This document shows, piece by piece, positions 35,496-47,601 of a stretch of DNA of 64,000 bases (the first letter of the stretch is position 1; each line of letters begins with the position of its first letter). The notes under the pieces were generated by a model. The model was not told the DNA's origin and ran no database searches. It worked only from the letters and a program-made list of their open reading frames with translations. The translations under genes and the position numbers were made by a program. The DNA is from Persea americana (lineage: Eukaryota > Streptophyta > Magnoliopsida > Laurales > Lauraceae), in contig CM056809.1 in assembly GCA_029852735.1 (NCBI GenBank), positions 37,280,444 to 37,344,443 on the forward strand, read 5' to 3'.

Positions 35496-37112
35496 GAGAG
35501 CAACACATAAATAGTTGTGCTCCAAAGAAAGTAGACACACCACTCATGACTCACGGGAGCTTTTGAGCTCGCGGGAGTGGCTACCTATGGATGTATGCAA
35601 TTGCAAATTCATTCGAAAGATGAGGTTCACTTTTCTATGATCGATCCTGATTCAGGTGGAAAAAGAAAAAAAAAGAAGTTACGTGCCTACTGATTTGATT
35701 GGAAACCCGAGATCGGTGCCTCGGTGCCAGTGGTATTGCCACGTGGCGAGTTGGGAACTGTGCCCCGGTTGCTGAAATTTAAAATGATGGCGGGAACTGT
35801 TTCCCAGTGGTCTGAATCAGAATTCGATCTTTCAATTGGCTAAGTCACTATTAGAGTTTCATTTGTTCTTGCAATAAAGTTTAATTCAAATGGTCATATA
35901 TAGCGTCTTTTAACTTTCATCCACAGTTGAATGTTCAAGGCATAGTTAAAACTAACTAGTAATAATGGGGATCTTGAAGGCAATCACAAACACAGTTCAA
36001 GCAATAGTGTGAGGTGCATATGAGAATGAGATGCATTCTTTTAAAAGATGTTTGATTTTGAAACTCAGGTATGCATCGAAAAAGCTAAACCAAAGGAAGA
36101 CGGTCACCGGAATAGCCAATACTCTCTAGGGATCTTGGTCTTCACCCAAGCTGAAATGAGAACCTGGGATAGATTCGATCATCTTTTTGGTGCTTATCAT
36201 GGAGAGTTTCAAGTTACACGGTTTCCATCTTCTAACGTCAAGATTTGAGTCGGCGAACGCACAATTCATGAGAACATGATATTATGGTTGCCATACCGAT
36301 TATAAGCACTTAAGGGAGGCCTACGGCGACTCAATTTCTAGACGCGAGGTAAAATCATGAAAATCATGGTTAGGGGTACTTACCTCGAGAGCTTTCCATA
36401 AACCTAACGTTGGGGATCATTGCCACTTTCTTTTGTTGTTTGTTTGCTAAAGCTTGAGTCATCTATCTCTATCAGTGTGCATGAAGGTTCTTCACCTTTG
36501 GTGTTTTCATTTTTGTTTTGGGGACCTGTATTGAACAAACATTAAAAGATTCTGCATTTCTCATTGTTAGTGCTCTGTAGTTCAAATTTCATTGATGGAA
36601 ATGACATAGGATGCAATGCACAATGTCAGATGTATGCGTGATGGGACTAATGTGCATGTAACAGGACCTTATGTGATGGGACAATGTTTGGTTGACAATG
36701 TGCACCGTGTCATTGTGCCTCTCGTAACTTGCTTTCTCCCTATCTCTCTCTCTTTTGTTTTTTTTTTCTTTTTTTTTCTTTCTCTTGTTTTTTATTTATA
36801 TTATCATTATTATTTTTATCATCGATCATTATCAATTCTTGTTCGGGCTTAACTTTTCAGAATTCTAGGACAATTTGGATCAAAGAGGCCTCCGATTCTC
36901 TAAGGTGACAGATAGGTGCCACAGGGGTGGTGCCCAGCCTATTTGGGCTTTGGCTCAAGGACTATGAAGGGAGACAGCTTGGGCGCCAGGGGATGGTGCC
37001 TAGGCGGATTGCATAGAGAGAGTTTTAACTTCAAGGAAGTAGGTTGCATTTCAAGTTGGTTTCGAAGTAGAATTTCGATTTCAGAATAATATGTGAGCTG
37101 GGCGTCCAAGGG
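35496..37112 (-). other. Tat 3' untranslated region with three more GGCGCC units
   Basis: Mostly unique AT-rich sequence with no recognisable gene. From 36908 to 37125 three units of the LTR palindrome array occur (AGGTGCCACAGGGGTGGTGCC, GGGCGCCAGGGGATGG and GGGCGTCCAAGGGGTGGCGCC types). The word system therefore extends outside the LTR. A T-rich tract lies at 36755-36800. Confidence 0.6.
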
Positions 37113-37469
37113 GTGGCGCCTAGATTGCATTTTGAACAGGCTCTCGTCGATGACTTTAACACCCTACACAGGCGGATGGACCAACTGAAACTCATGGTCA
37201 TGTCTTGCCCTCACGAAGATGAATCGTCCGTTCTTAGGCGCTACAGGAAGTACTTCGAGATGCAAAACACTAGCCTCTCGTCGCTTATCCACTCGGTATA
37301 TACGGCTTATCTGAATGACTTCCAACGGGTCCGGGAGATTTGCAGTGTCTTGAGGAATCCATCAGATAACTTAAAAGAGGTGCAAGGGCAACTCGAAGCT
37401 CATATCGTCAAAATGGAGGCACGGGTGGCGCGTTTCCCTACTTTCAACGGGATGGTCCATCCGTCCTAG
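37113..37469 (+). CDS. Unidentified 118-residue helical protein, antisense to Tat
   Basis: An intact plus-strand frame, ATG 37113 to TAG 37469. The sequence is rich in charged and Leu residues (FNTLHRRMDQLKLMV, NLKEVQGQLEAHIVKMEARV), suggesting alpha helix or coiled coil. It begins inside a GGCGCC unit, so the true start may be a later ATG (e.g. the MDQLKL methionine). It lies 2.8 kb before the PMD gene on the same strand and may be a separate small gene or a 5' exon of that antisense unit. No family recognised. Confidence 0.4.
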   Translation: MAPRLHFEQALVDDFNTLHRRMDQLKLMVMSCPHEDESSVLRRYRKYFEMQNTSLSSLIHSVYTAYLNDFQRVREICSVLRNPSDNLKEVQGQLEAHIVKMEARVARFPTFNGMVHPS

Positions 37470-38478
37470 GGGACTCACTAGGAGTTTTTCTATCTTAGGC
37501 TAGGATTTTCTTTTGATTGGGAGGTCAGGTCATTAGGACCATCTTAGTTGATTATGGGCTCCATCTAGAGTATTGGGGGCAAAGGTTGTGACCTCTGCTT
37601 TAGTTCATGTTTAGGATTCAGTCGATTCAATTAATTGCTATAGTTATTGTTCAAAGACTCTTATTGGAGTTTAATAAAAGTTGATTTAGATTTTTTATTA
37701 GTTATTATTATTATTTTTATGTGGGGATGTTTGGTATTGAATGATGCTGATATCCATTATGATGATATTAATGATGATGAGGTATGAGATTTGGTTATTA
37801 ATTGTGATGGTGAATTATGATAGTTCACTATTTATTATGGGTGCTTGATGACAGTGGTAATTATGTGCATTTTAATTGACATATAACGAGGTGGATTATG
37901 CAGATAAATGCGTGGGTCTAATTTTTTTGAAGAGATGCATGAATGGGAGATGCATGATACATATGACAAGTTCATGATGCATTTTAAATTGAATCGACTG
38001 ACCTCTGTATGTTGTTTGCGCTGCTTCCCCTTGTAGGTTGAAATGGATTGTCGCCATGCTGCTGATAATTGCGAATCCTGTCTAGGGCCGAGGTTGGCAA
38101 CCAAGTGGGAGCCCAATTATGTCAAGGCTGAATCACAGGCATTAATAAAGTCTTACGTTTAGCCTAACCTATAAGTGGATTATGTCTTACTTTCCCCTCC
38201 ACTGATGTCTAAATTAATGTCAGGTTTGATCTCTCTCTCTGTTTTTTTATTTTCTTATTTTTATTTTTTGACTTCTTGAGTGAGAGACACAGGCCCATGT
38301 TTTAGGTGGGTCCCCTTGAAGGATGGCCCCACCATGTGATGTGATGGGCCAGCGCCCAGGGCTGGGCGCGCTAGGTTACAACGATTAGGGCTTTTGATGC
38401 CCCAATCTTTCCCCCGCTTTTCACTTTTTATTCTTTCTTTCCCTCTCTTCTTTTCTTTCGTTTTGGTTCTGGCTTCAG
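37470..38478 (+). other. Spacer before microexon modules, with a 39-codon open frame
   Basis: AT-rich. One short frame (38043-38162) follows a possible acceptor (CCCCTTGTAG) and reads MDCRHAADNCESCLG then KWEPNYVKAESQALIK to a stop. It contains three Cys and could be an exon. From about 38280 composition becomes pyrimidine-rich, as in a plant leader. Support is weak. Confidence 0.35.
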
Positions 38479-39197
38479 GTGAGGCGCAGGGGAGAATGAG
38501 TAGGGAGAGCTGAGTGGAGAAAGAGGAGAGGAGGAAAGGAAGAGCAGCAGCTTGCGATTGTCTGCTGTCACCCAGGTGAGTGGGTCTTGACCTCTTTTCT
38601 ATTTCTTCTTTGTATCTATTTTTTTTATTGTTTCCTATGGTTGCTGTGGTCGTTTCAGGTGAAATTCCAGTGAGCGGCAGTGGAGAAGAGGGAGGAGAGA
38701 GAAGGCCATGTATGTGGTTTCATCCTCTTTCCATTTTCTATTTCCATTCTCTTTGTTTCCTTCTCTCTTTTTTTTTTTTTTACTAACCTGTTTCTACCAA
38801 CTACAGGTGGAGGCCGAGCAGGTTGAGGAGAAAAGGGAGGAGAGAGAGAGTCAGGTATGTGGTTTCATCCTCTTTCCATTTTCTATTTCCATTCGCTTTG
38901 TTTCCTTCTCTCTCTCTTTTTTTTTACTAACCTGTTTCTGCCAACTACAGGTGGAGGCTGAGCAAGTTGAGGAGAAAAGGGAAGAGAGAGAGGGCCAGGT
39001 ATGTGGCTTTTATTCTCTTCTCATTTTCCACTCTTTATTTTCTATTTCTTCTCTGCCCCTTTTTATTTTTTTTTTAATCTGCTGCTGCCGTTTCAGGTGG
39101 AGGCCAATTGGGATGACCAGGGAGACCGGCAACAGAGTGAGGGGAGGAGGAAGGAGAAGGAGAAGAGAGAAGGGAAGCTCGACAGCTGGTGGCTCAG
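38479..39197 (+). repeat. Tandem exon-like modules (AG-exon-GT), five in a row
   Basis: Purine-rich blocks at 38479-38575, 38659-38709, 38807-38854, 38951-38998 and 39097-39197 are each preceded by a T-rich tract ending CAG and followed by GTATGTGG or GTGAGTGG. Blocks 3 and 4 are 48 bases (16 codons, VEAEQVEEKREEREXQ) and almost identical, with introns duplicated too at a 144-base period. This is a small exon plus its intron copied in tandem, upstream of and on the same strand as the PMD gene. It may form an alternatively spliced leader. Confidence 0.7.
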
Positions 39198-39833
39198 GTA
39201 TGTGGGTCCCATCCCCTTCCATCTGTTTCTCCTTTCTTTTATTTATTTATTTATTTATTTATCTATTTTTTTTATTTTTTTATTTTGGCGATGGTTGTAA
39301 CATGGGGTCTTGGGGCTCAGTTTTGGCCAAGGGCAGCTAGGGACGTGGTGGACTTTGGTGAGGGAATGAGTGGAGTTGTCTCAGCTGTGAGGTTGGCAAT
39401 CCCAGCCCCCTTGACTAAAATTTGAAAGGTTGCAGAGTGAGAATCCCTTGGTAAAAAAAATCAGTTTGGGTGGAAAAATGGGCATCCATTGTGGCTAGTT
39501 GAGATTGATGGGATGACGAAGAATGAGGTTTGGTGTGGCCCATGGAAGTTAATGGGTATAGTGAAGATTGTTGAACTTGTTGAGCATTTCCATTGGTTTT
39601 AAATGAGAATGTGGTGAACAAGATTTTGGACTCCTAACATAGATATCAGTCACTGTATGGGAGTGGCTCGGGCTTTCTTCTTCCTTCCTTTTTTTTTTTT
39701 CATTATTTAGGGGTTTGTCTGAGTTTATGGAGCACTGATTTCGACTCATTCCTTATAATACCATGATGTGTTTCATGCTTTTATATTTGTATATTTATTG
39801 GGAACCTTCTGGTTTTTTTTTCTTTTCTTTTTT

Positions 39834-39837
<4 letters not shown>

Positions 39838-39897
<60 letters not shown>
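39838..39897. repeat. (TC)n microsatellite, about 60 bases
   Basis: An uninterrupted run of about 29-30 TC units, GA on the opposite strand. It lies between the exon-like modules and the PMD gene start, where plant promoters and leaders often carry such tracts. Confidence 0.95.
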
Positions 39898-39900
<3 letters not shown>

Positions 39901-41258
39901 CGTTTTGTTCGTCTGCTTGCGTAGAAGAGTAAGCTTTGGTAATGGAGGGGTGTGGTGGTGATGTCGTGATGGGACAAAGGTAAGCTTGGAATGAATGTGT
40001 CTTCCTTTCTTTTCAGGCTTGTAAAATGTGTTTTAATGAGGCTAGTTCAATAGATGGGGTTTGTTTTGTCTTAATCTTTTGGTTGGATCAATGGTCATGG
40101 TCTTTGGCTTCCTCTCCTCTTACCACTTAACTAATGAGGCTCATTACTTCTAAATTGGAGACACTAGTCATCATCTTCGGACTAACTTGTCTCTTATACT
40201 TATGTGGACTAACATTATGCTCTCATACTCGACCCTTTGTTTTTGCTTTACGTACAGGTTTGTCAGATGGCTAGGACTAAGGAGGCTAGTAAACGCACTC
40301 ACACGTCAGCGGACACTGTGGAAGGGGCCGGGGTAGAGCAAATCATTGCTCCCCCGAAAAAGAAACAGAAGGGTGAGGATAAATCGGAGAAGAAGCCTCA
40401 CCTTGCAGACGAGATACGAGCTGGCCGGGTAAACTCTTAGTTGTCTTTATAAATCTCATACTTTGTTGGCTTCCATTATCATTGACATTCTTTCCTCTGA
40501 TGTTTGTGTTGCAGCCTGTCCCTTTCGCTCGGGCTAGGGTGGGTTGGTTACAGATGAGGGACTGGTGGACCGAGCTCCCTGATCACTTAAAAGATCGGGT
40601 CTGAGCGATGGGGTTCGGGGATTTCATGTCTATTATCGCCTTCCGCACTGACTGTGCTCTCATTTATGCTCTTTCCGAGAGATGGAGAGACGAGACGCAC
40701 ACTTTCCATTCCCGCCTGGGGAAATGACGATTACACTTGTGGACATTGCGCGTTGCTGGGGGTTGAGGGTGACAGGCCTCCCTGTTTTCTCCAGGGCGAA
40801 TGATGCCAAGGCTTCTATCACCCGGTTACACCTGCATAGGATGTTCGGGGCTCGCCCCCAGTCCGGTGTGGGTCAGATTGACGCCGAGTGGCTGAAGGAG
40901 GCGTACAGCCCAGAGAGGAGGAGGATCCTAAATAGTAAGTATTCCATTGTCGCCTTTGTAGCATCGTATCTTTCTCTTCTGCTATTCCTACTAATCATTC
41001 CTCCCTGCTTCATTTTAGAGTGGGCTCGGAACCAGGTGGACTTTTTCGCCAAGTTGAGGGCAAGGGTACCGGATTTCGGAGTCTTGCCGGTTAGAGGATG
41101 TGAGGGAGGTCCTGTCCCCACAACAGTCGAGGCTCGAGCCGATGCTAGTAACATTTTGTCCCCTCTCCTTTAGATTGATTCAAAGTAGAAAAATACCCAT
41201 GAGACCTGCATATTCGATATTTATCCTTTATTAACAGTATTCATAATTCCTTTGACAG

Positions 41259-41573
41259 GTGAGGACCCTTCTTTTGGAAGATCCCGATCTACGGCCGGCC
41301 CTACTGATGACGATGTCGCAGTGGTGGACGGCATTGAGAGTGATGATGAGGTGGACGGGGGTTATGATGATGCGGGGGAGTCTGAGGACGCAGATTTTGA
41401 TGAGTTGGAGGGTGAGTTTATCGTGTCTGATGATGGAGACGACGAGATTGATGATGGGGACAGTGAGGATGAGGGGGTGAGACCTCGCCGAGTTGTTTCT
41501 GCCGGCTTTGATGAGGGGAGCGGTGGAGGTGCGAGTAGAGGTGACGAGGGTGATGTCGCCGGACCCTCTGTGT
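41259..41573 (+). other. Acidic exon of the PMD gene
   Basis: After acceptor TTTGACAG, the exon encodes a strongly acidic, disordered segment (DDDVAVVDGIESDDEVDGGY, DDGDDEIDDGDSEDEG), ending at donor T|GTAAGC. It lies between the two halves of the mobile domain in gene order, an unusual placement compared with the usual uninterrupted domain. Confidence 0.7.
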
Positions 41574-43049
41574 GTAAGCACTCTATCCAGTTTCTTTTAA
41601 CCGATCTCTGGCATCTTGTATGCTTCTCATCCTTGTTTGTTACGTTCTTTCTCTTTTGCTGCAGGGTATGCATGGCGGGAACTGCTGGTTGAAGGGTACG
41701 CTAGCCGAAAGAGAGTAGGGATACCTTGTGAGGTTTTCCCGGTCATGAGTGAGTACTGAAATGTTTGGTAGCTACTTTGCTCTCTATTTTGATTATCTAA
41801 TGAATTTCTCATGTCAATTTGGTATTGTGCAGAGAAAGAGCATGAAAGGCAGTCTGAGGTTCGTTTGAGGAGACCTAGGCTGATTTCGGCACGGTTGGGT
41901 GATGATGAGCATCTCAGGGCTTTTCTTCTGTTCTTTTTGGGGAGGTGTCTCTTCACCAACGCCATTGGCAATAGAGTGCCCAGTACTCTCATTGGGTTTG
42001 TGCAGGACCTGGATAAGGTCGGCGACTAGGCTTGGGGCACGGCCACCCTTGTCTTTCTATTCCATAGTCTAGACTCGAGGTGCCCCCTCCAGCCCGGATG
42101 TAAGAGCCTTCGAGGGTTCGTGCCGATCCTACAGGTTTAAACCCTATCCCCGAGTGTGGTGACCTATTGTAGTCCACCTTTTCTTATCATGGGTCATGTT
42201 TCATCTTTTGTAATAACCAAGCTTTGGTTGTGTGTAGGTATGGGTTTGGGAGCATATCATCCAGTGTCGGCTTGAGCGCTTGCCTGCGAGGTTGAGTCGT
42301 ACTCCCCGGGCTTCGCAGTGGTATCCTAATGCCAATTTGTGGAGTTTTGCCGACATTCTGCCTCCTGATATGGCTGAGCGTATTAAGGCTCTAGGAATGA
42401 GACCGGGCGAGCAAGGTTACCGGTTCATCTTAAATGAGTTGAAAAATCACGAGGTATGCTCCTTTTCTCCTTTTGTTTGTCATGTTAAATGTCTGCCTCT
42501 CTCTGTTCTCATTTGCTACACATCATGATTTGTCAGGTGATTTGGCAGCCCTACCGGGGTGGTCCGGATGATGAGGTGACTGTTGTATAGGAGGGGCGTA
42601 CTCTATTTGAGAGGGACATTTGGCTCCACTCTTCCCAGGCGGCGGTCAGGCTAGTTGTCAGCCGAGTTGCGCGCTAACTGGGACACCATCAAGTTGTCCC
42701 TATAGAAAAGTCTATCATGCATCGGTCGTATCCAGGGTGGGGTTTGAAAACGTTCAAACGCCGCCATCCGTGTCGGAAAGAGATAAAAAATTGGAGAAGA
42801 AAAGGGAGGAAGGCCACCTTTGGTGTAGATGCTAGTGCCTAGAGTAACTATGAGGTATATTGGAGGACAGCTTTGCATAGGTATATACTCCCAGAGTCGT
42901 ATTCTTGTGGGGCTTCGTATTCTGTTAGTAATTGTGCAGAAGCGGCTGAGGCCTCGTCATTGGCTCGGGTGAGCATTGAAATTTTGTTCGCTCTAATGTT
43001 GTCTTCCTTTTTATCATGGCTAACATCGCTTCTTCCTTTACTTTTCAGG

Positions 43050-44351
43050 AGGAGATACCGGCTGTGGCAAGGCATTGGCAGGCACGTCCATCATCCGAAG
43101 GACGGGGCGAGGTGAGGGCTTATGAGGTTTCCAACTTCGATTATGGGCCTTACAATCTCAACGATTCATGCTCTTCCCATCCTCTAACCATGGCTCTCAT
43201 GTGTGACAGGGGACGTCTGGGTGCGTAGTGTCCGATGCGGAGTCCATCCTCAGGGGAGAAACACTTCGACTGTCTCACCTAGTGGAGAAGAAGGTATGAC
43301 TTCTTGACTTAGTGTTTGAATCAAATTGTGCTTACCTCCATAGTAATGTTGATCATTCTTGATGTAAAGGCATGGTTTATATTTCATAGGATACGGACGT
43401 CGTGAGACTGAGGGCACTATTGACAGCTAAGAGGGTACGAAAATTGTTAAACCTAATTTGCCACGTGCTACCTTGTTTACACTTTCCTTACTAAAAATGC
43501 TTTGGTAATAGGAGCGTCGCCGGGAAAATGAAGCAATCATCGAAGTGTTGGCGGATTCTTACAAGGTATGAGGTCATGGAGTTATTTGTTCATTTTGAAT
43601 TTGTGTTTATGACCTTTGGTTACTATGCAGAGCAACAGAGAGTAGGACATGTCCGAGGTCACGAGAATTCGATTGGAGAGCGACTTCTCACTCTACAGGC
43701 AGAGGTGGACCGACTGCGGACTAGTGAGGTTTGCGTTTTGTTTTATCGTTCTTGTGTTTAAGACATATAATGACCGACTCTTAACCCTTTCTATTCGTAA
43801 TCCTCAGGCAGAGGCTCATGGCGAGTGCGACGGAGCGTTTGCAGAGAGAGCTGCTTCTGTGGCACGGGTATGAGCGATTCTCATGTGATATTTTAATCTT
43901 GATTCCTCATCCATTGTTGATGTTGTCTATGCTGTTGTGGTGTGCAGGTTGACGAGTTACGTGCTAGGCTTAGGAACTTTGAGGCCCCTATGCAGGTGAA
44001 GGTCTTTTCTTCCTTTGAAATTCCATGTTTGATGCTACAAGGTTTGTTGAACGTAATGTTTCTTTAAACGTTGTCCTGTAGAGTGGTGCTCTTGTTGCTT
44101 CTATTCCTCCACCTCTTAGCTTGGGCGAGGAAAAGGCCATTATTCATGATCATTACGCTCAGCGTATGGATCGCATGGAGCGACATCATGATGAGTTGGT
44201 TGCTGATTTGCGGGGGCGTCTCGCTAGACTTCATCGAAGGGCAGAGGAGAGAGGTTATGCATTCTCGGACTCGACCTGCACTCCTTCTCAGCGTGCTCTC
44301 GGTCCAACCTCATTTGCTTCGTCGGCTCACCGTGATGGAGCCGCTCCGTAG
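43050..44351 (+). other. Coiled-coil exons of the PMD gene
   Basis: Successive short exons flanked by AG and GT encode DAESILRGETLRLSHLVEKK, DTDVVRLRALLTAKR, ERRRENEAIIEVLADSYK, GERLLTLQAEVDRLRTSE, VDELRARLRNFEAPMQ and a last exon with MDRMERHHDELVADLRGRLA, ending at TAG 44349-44351. Heptad-like Leu spacing supports a coiled coil. Confidence 0.65.
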
Positions 44352-46509
44352 AGTCATCGTTCTTTGATCGATCTCCCCAGGCTGCATCATTAGTGTATCC
44401 TTGTTCCATGTATCTATATTTGCTAATCATGTATTTATGTTGTTTCACCCCATCTTTGGCTTATGGTGAGAGCTAATATGTATTTGATGTATGCTGTGCA
44501 CACGTGTATTATGTCTGTATAGTTGAGATAGTGTGCTTGATGCTTTAGAAGTGCCATGGGAATGTGTTTGATTGATAAGGAGTTGTTGTGGGGTACCGGG
44601 GAATATATGAAGTGTTCTTCTTTCACAGGTAACAGGTTTTCCTGTATCCGGAAATTTTCCGGGGTCCAAAAACAAGGGGAAGTGCTACCGAAATTTTCTA
44701 AAATTTCTCGAATTTCGTGCCTCAGCAAAAATCTCATGGAATAAGAATAATAGCAATCTGGGATAGACAATATGAGATATAATAAACCAAATGAATGTAA
44801 TCCCATGCCAATTTTGACCCTGAGAAGGCAACATAGCCACAAAGTTCTCAAACAATGAGGAGTGCCTGAGTGTGTGACATTTGTGGCCTAAGCAATTCTA
44901 TGTTTTTAAGGCATTTACATCGTCAGCAATAAGTATTAAGGCAGGAGCTCAAGATATTTGCATTTTCAAATCAAATATGATATCATAAAGGGTGTGCATA
45001 GCATACATCTATAATCAAATTCATCATTATATATCATAACAACCATAATTCATACTTCCCAAGTTTGGTCATCAGCATTTTGACCTTTTCTAGTTATGAG
45101 GAGTTGTGTGCAAAATAATAACCGTAAATAATAAAAAAATGCCCCAGCTTGTGGGATGTTATGAATGTAATCGGGGTTGGTCTCCCTGCAAGGTCTCAAA
45201 GAAAATTTGTTAGTGTAATATTTTTAGGCCCCCTACATAATTTAGCTAAGGTGGCATCTTTCTTTCTCGGTAAAAATGTCAGGGGGCCATTTTGGCATTC
45301 AAGCTTTGGGAAACAAAGAGATGGAATTGGTACGTTAGTGGGTGTGTTATTTCCTGCATTCAACTAAAAGTGGTTAGCAACAAAAGCATGCATGAGGTGA
45401 GGGTGTGTGCAGTCCAGTGAGTGTTCATGGCAATTGTGTATGCGATGAGGGCCCAAATTGGGAAGCCGTGCAAGATAAATAGATATATATATATATATAT
45501 AAATGCCCCAGCATAAGACTAGTGTTCATTTTGGCTGTGGGTAGGAATGTACCCTCGTTCCATGATTGTCACCTTGGCGGAAACGTGATCTTCCCTAACC
45601 ATCATTCGGAGGTCGAGCCCTCACAAGCCCCCTTCTTGTAGCTGCTTAGTCTTTTCGGTTGAACTTCAGAAAGCACTTGACCATCCTCGAGGCTCGCTCG
45701 TGAGTTGTGTTTGTGTGTGGGGCGGTAAGTCACCATGCCTCCTTAGTGCTGTGGCTTCCAACCACCTTCTGCTCAGTTCATACGATGAGTACCCATGTCA
45801 CTCTAGCGGGCCTAATTCTAATAGAGACTTTTTTTTTAACACGTAATTGTGCAATGTCTAGGTTCTTTAAGCTTTCTGATTAACCCATGTAACGGGCTTT
45901 AGGCCAGCGTCTCCCAAACTAGACGGCTTTAGGGCACTAGGTACATAAATACCCCTGCAGGCTTACTGGCTCGAGTTAAAAAGGCTACGAACCCAAACTA
46001 ATCACGTGTTTTTTTTGTTTTTTGTTTTTATTTTAGCATGTAGCTGTACAATGTCTAGGTCCTTTAAGCTTTCTAATTAACCCATGTAACGAGCATTAGG
46101 CCAATGACTCCCAAACCAGCCGGCTTTAGGGCACTAGGTATGCAAATACCCCTACGGGCTTACTGGCTCGGGTTAAAAAGGCTATGAACCCAAAGTAGTT
46201 ACGAGTATATATATATTTATTTATTTATATATATGTATATATATTTCTTTATATATATATTTTTAGCAAACGGTTGAAAGGCTTTCATGACATGGGCGAA
46301 CTCACCTTCAGACCTTCACATCGAGTGACTTTAACCGTGCGGAATTTGTGCGGGGTAGATCCACCTTATTTGTGTATTTTTAAGTGTTAGTGTGTGTCCG
46401 AGTTCTAAGTTTGATCAGAGTGCATTTCTTCGGTCCTCCTATGGGATTTCTACAACTACGCAAAAGGGCAAGGAGGGTTATATTCTACAAGAAGTGAAGA
46501 AGGGTCATA
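44352..46509. other. Spacer between PMD gene 3' end and integrase 3' end
   Basis: The convergent region between the antisense PMD gene and the sense pol. It is AT-rich, with TA microsatellites at 45478-45500 and 46205-46262 and a ~197 bp tandem duplication (45840-46207). No protein recognised. Confidence 0.6.
45840..46207. repeat. Tandem duplication, period ~197 bp
   Basis: Two copies share AATGTCTAGGT-CTTTAAGC, TTAACCCATGTAACG and GGCTTTAGGGCACTAGGTA, with GGCTTACTGGCTCG near the end. Copy 1 is about 45840-46010 and copy 2 about 46036-46207. Confidence 0.85.
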
Positions 46510-47598
46510 CTGTGTACCTTTTCAGGTACATAGCGTTCCATGGATCGGAGAGATCTTCCCCCTCTGCATTTACTAGTCTGTATGCATTTCCAGAATATAC
46601 TTCTTTAATTACATAAGGGCCTTCCCAATTGAGTCATAACTTACCTCGGGGATGTGGAAGCTGAGAAGGAGCGATGCATTTCAACACGAAATCGCTAACT
46701 TTGAATTTTCTTTCTTTGACATGTTTGTCGTAGGCTCTGGCAATCCGCTTCCGGTATACCTATGCATGCTCTGCTGCTTTCATTCTCTTTTCGTCAAGCA
46801 GGTCCAACTGAAGTAGCAATGCTTCTCTCCTCTGGTCTTCTGTCATGTCTTCATCTAGATGGATGCGCAGCGACTGGTGAAGGACTTCGAGGGGAAGGGC
46901 TGCTTCCATTCCATAGGTCAAAGAGTATGGGGTTTCTCATGTGGGAGTTCTTATTGAGGTTTGATATGCCCACAATGCTTCGACCAAACGGTCTGGCCAA
47001 TTACTACCTTTGGTGGTTTGCACAGTCTTCTTGATGATCTTTAGTAGGGTCTTGTTGGTTGCTTCGGCTTGACCATTTGCTTGGGGATAGTATGGGGTTG
47101 AATGATGCAATTCTATGTTATATTTTGTGCATAACTCGTTCATTTGCTGGGATATGAATTGCGGACTATTGTCTATTATGAATGCCAAACCTAGCTATTA
47201 TATTCTTTTTAATGAATTTGACTACAGAGGTTGCCTTAATATTAACATATGCTTCTGCTTCTGCCCATTTAGTGTAATATTCTGTTGCTGTTAATATGAA
47301 TGCCTTATTTTGTGTGTTATCTACAGTAGAGGCCAGGGTCCTATGATATCTAAAGCCCATGTCGAGAAAGGCCATGGGTCATGGTAGGGTGAAGGGATGA
47401 TGCGGGAGCATGAATTAGGTCAGCGTGTAGCTGACATTCTTTGCATCTTTTGACATAATTGACTGAATCCAACTCTAGGGACGGCCAATAGTAACCTAAA
47501 CGGATGATCTTCTTAGCTAACATTTGGTCGTTGACATGTCCTTTGCACTCTCCTGAATGTGCCTCTTTAACTATCTCTTGCCCTTCTTCTATGGTCAT
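46510..47598 (-). pseudogene. Tat-like integrase
   Basis: On the minus strand: an H2C2 zinc-finger segment (EAHSGECKGHVNDQMLAKKI, CKECQLHADL), then TATEYYTKWAEAEAY, AFIIDNSPQFIS (second catalytic D), STPYYPQANGQAEATNK (E) and a C-terminal YGMEAALPLEVLHQSLRI-type region. Frameshifts near 47370 and 47180 break it into three frames. Integrase inserts the cDNA copy. Confidence 0.9.
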
Positions 47599-47601
47599 GC
47601 A

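Larger units (their letters stand above)
40267..44351 (+). pseudogene. Plant mobile domain (PMD) gene, multi-exon, antisense inside Tat element; damaged
   Basis: Exon 1 (40267-40428) starts MARTKEASKRTH and has a basic PPKKKQKG stretch. Exon 2 (40515-40934) begins the PMD (DWWTELPDHLKDRV, GFGDFMSI, ERWRDETHTFH, GEMTITLVDIARCWGL). Then come 41019-?, an acidic exon (41259-41573), 41665-41748, the PMD C-half (41833-42134, RAFLLFFLGRCLF, GNRV), 42238-42453 (VWVWEHII) and 42537-? (VIWQPY). Several short coiled-coil exons follow to 44082-44351. Splice sites and phases agree at the junctions checked. Damage: TGA 40602, a one-base frameshift near 40709, and TAGs at 42027 and 42588. PMD proteins occur as host silencing-related factors (MAIN/MAIL1) and within transposons. 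The role here is unknown. Confidence 0.85.

Noticed and set aside
38708..39340. 210-residue plus-strand frame spanning repeats
   Set aside because: It reads straight through T-rich intron-like tracts and only stays open because the module period is a multiple of three. The exon-module interpretation explains it better.
39795..39977. Arg/Glu-repeat protein on the minus strand
   Set aside because: Pure translation of the (GA)n microsatellite.
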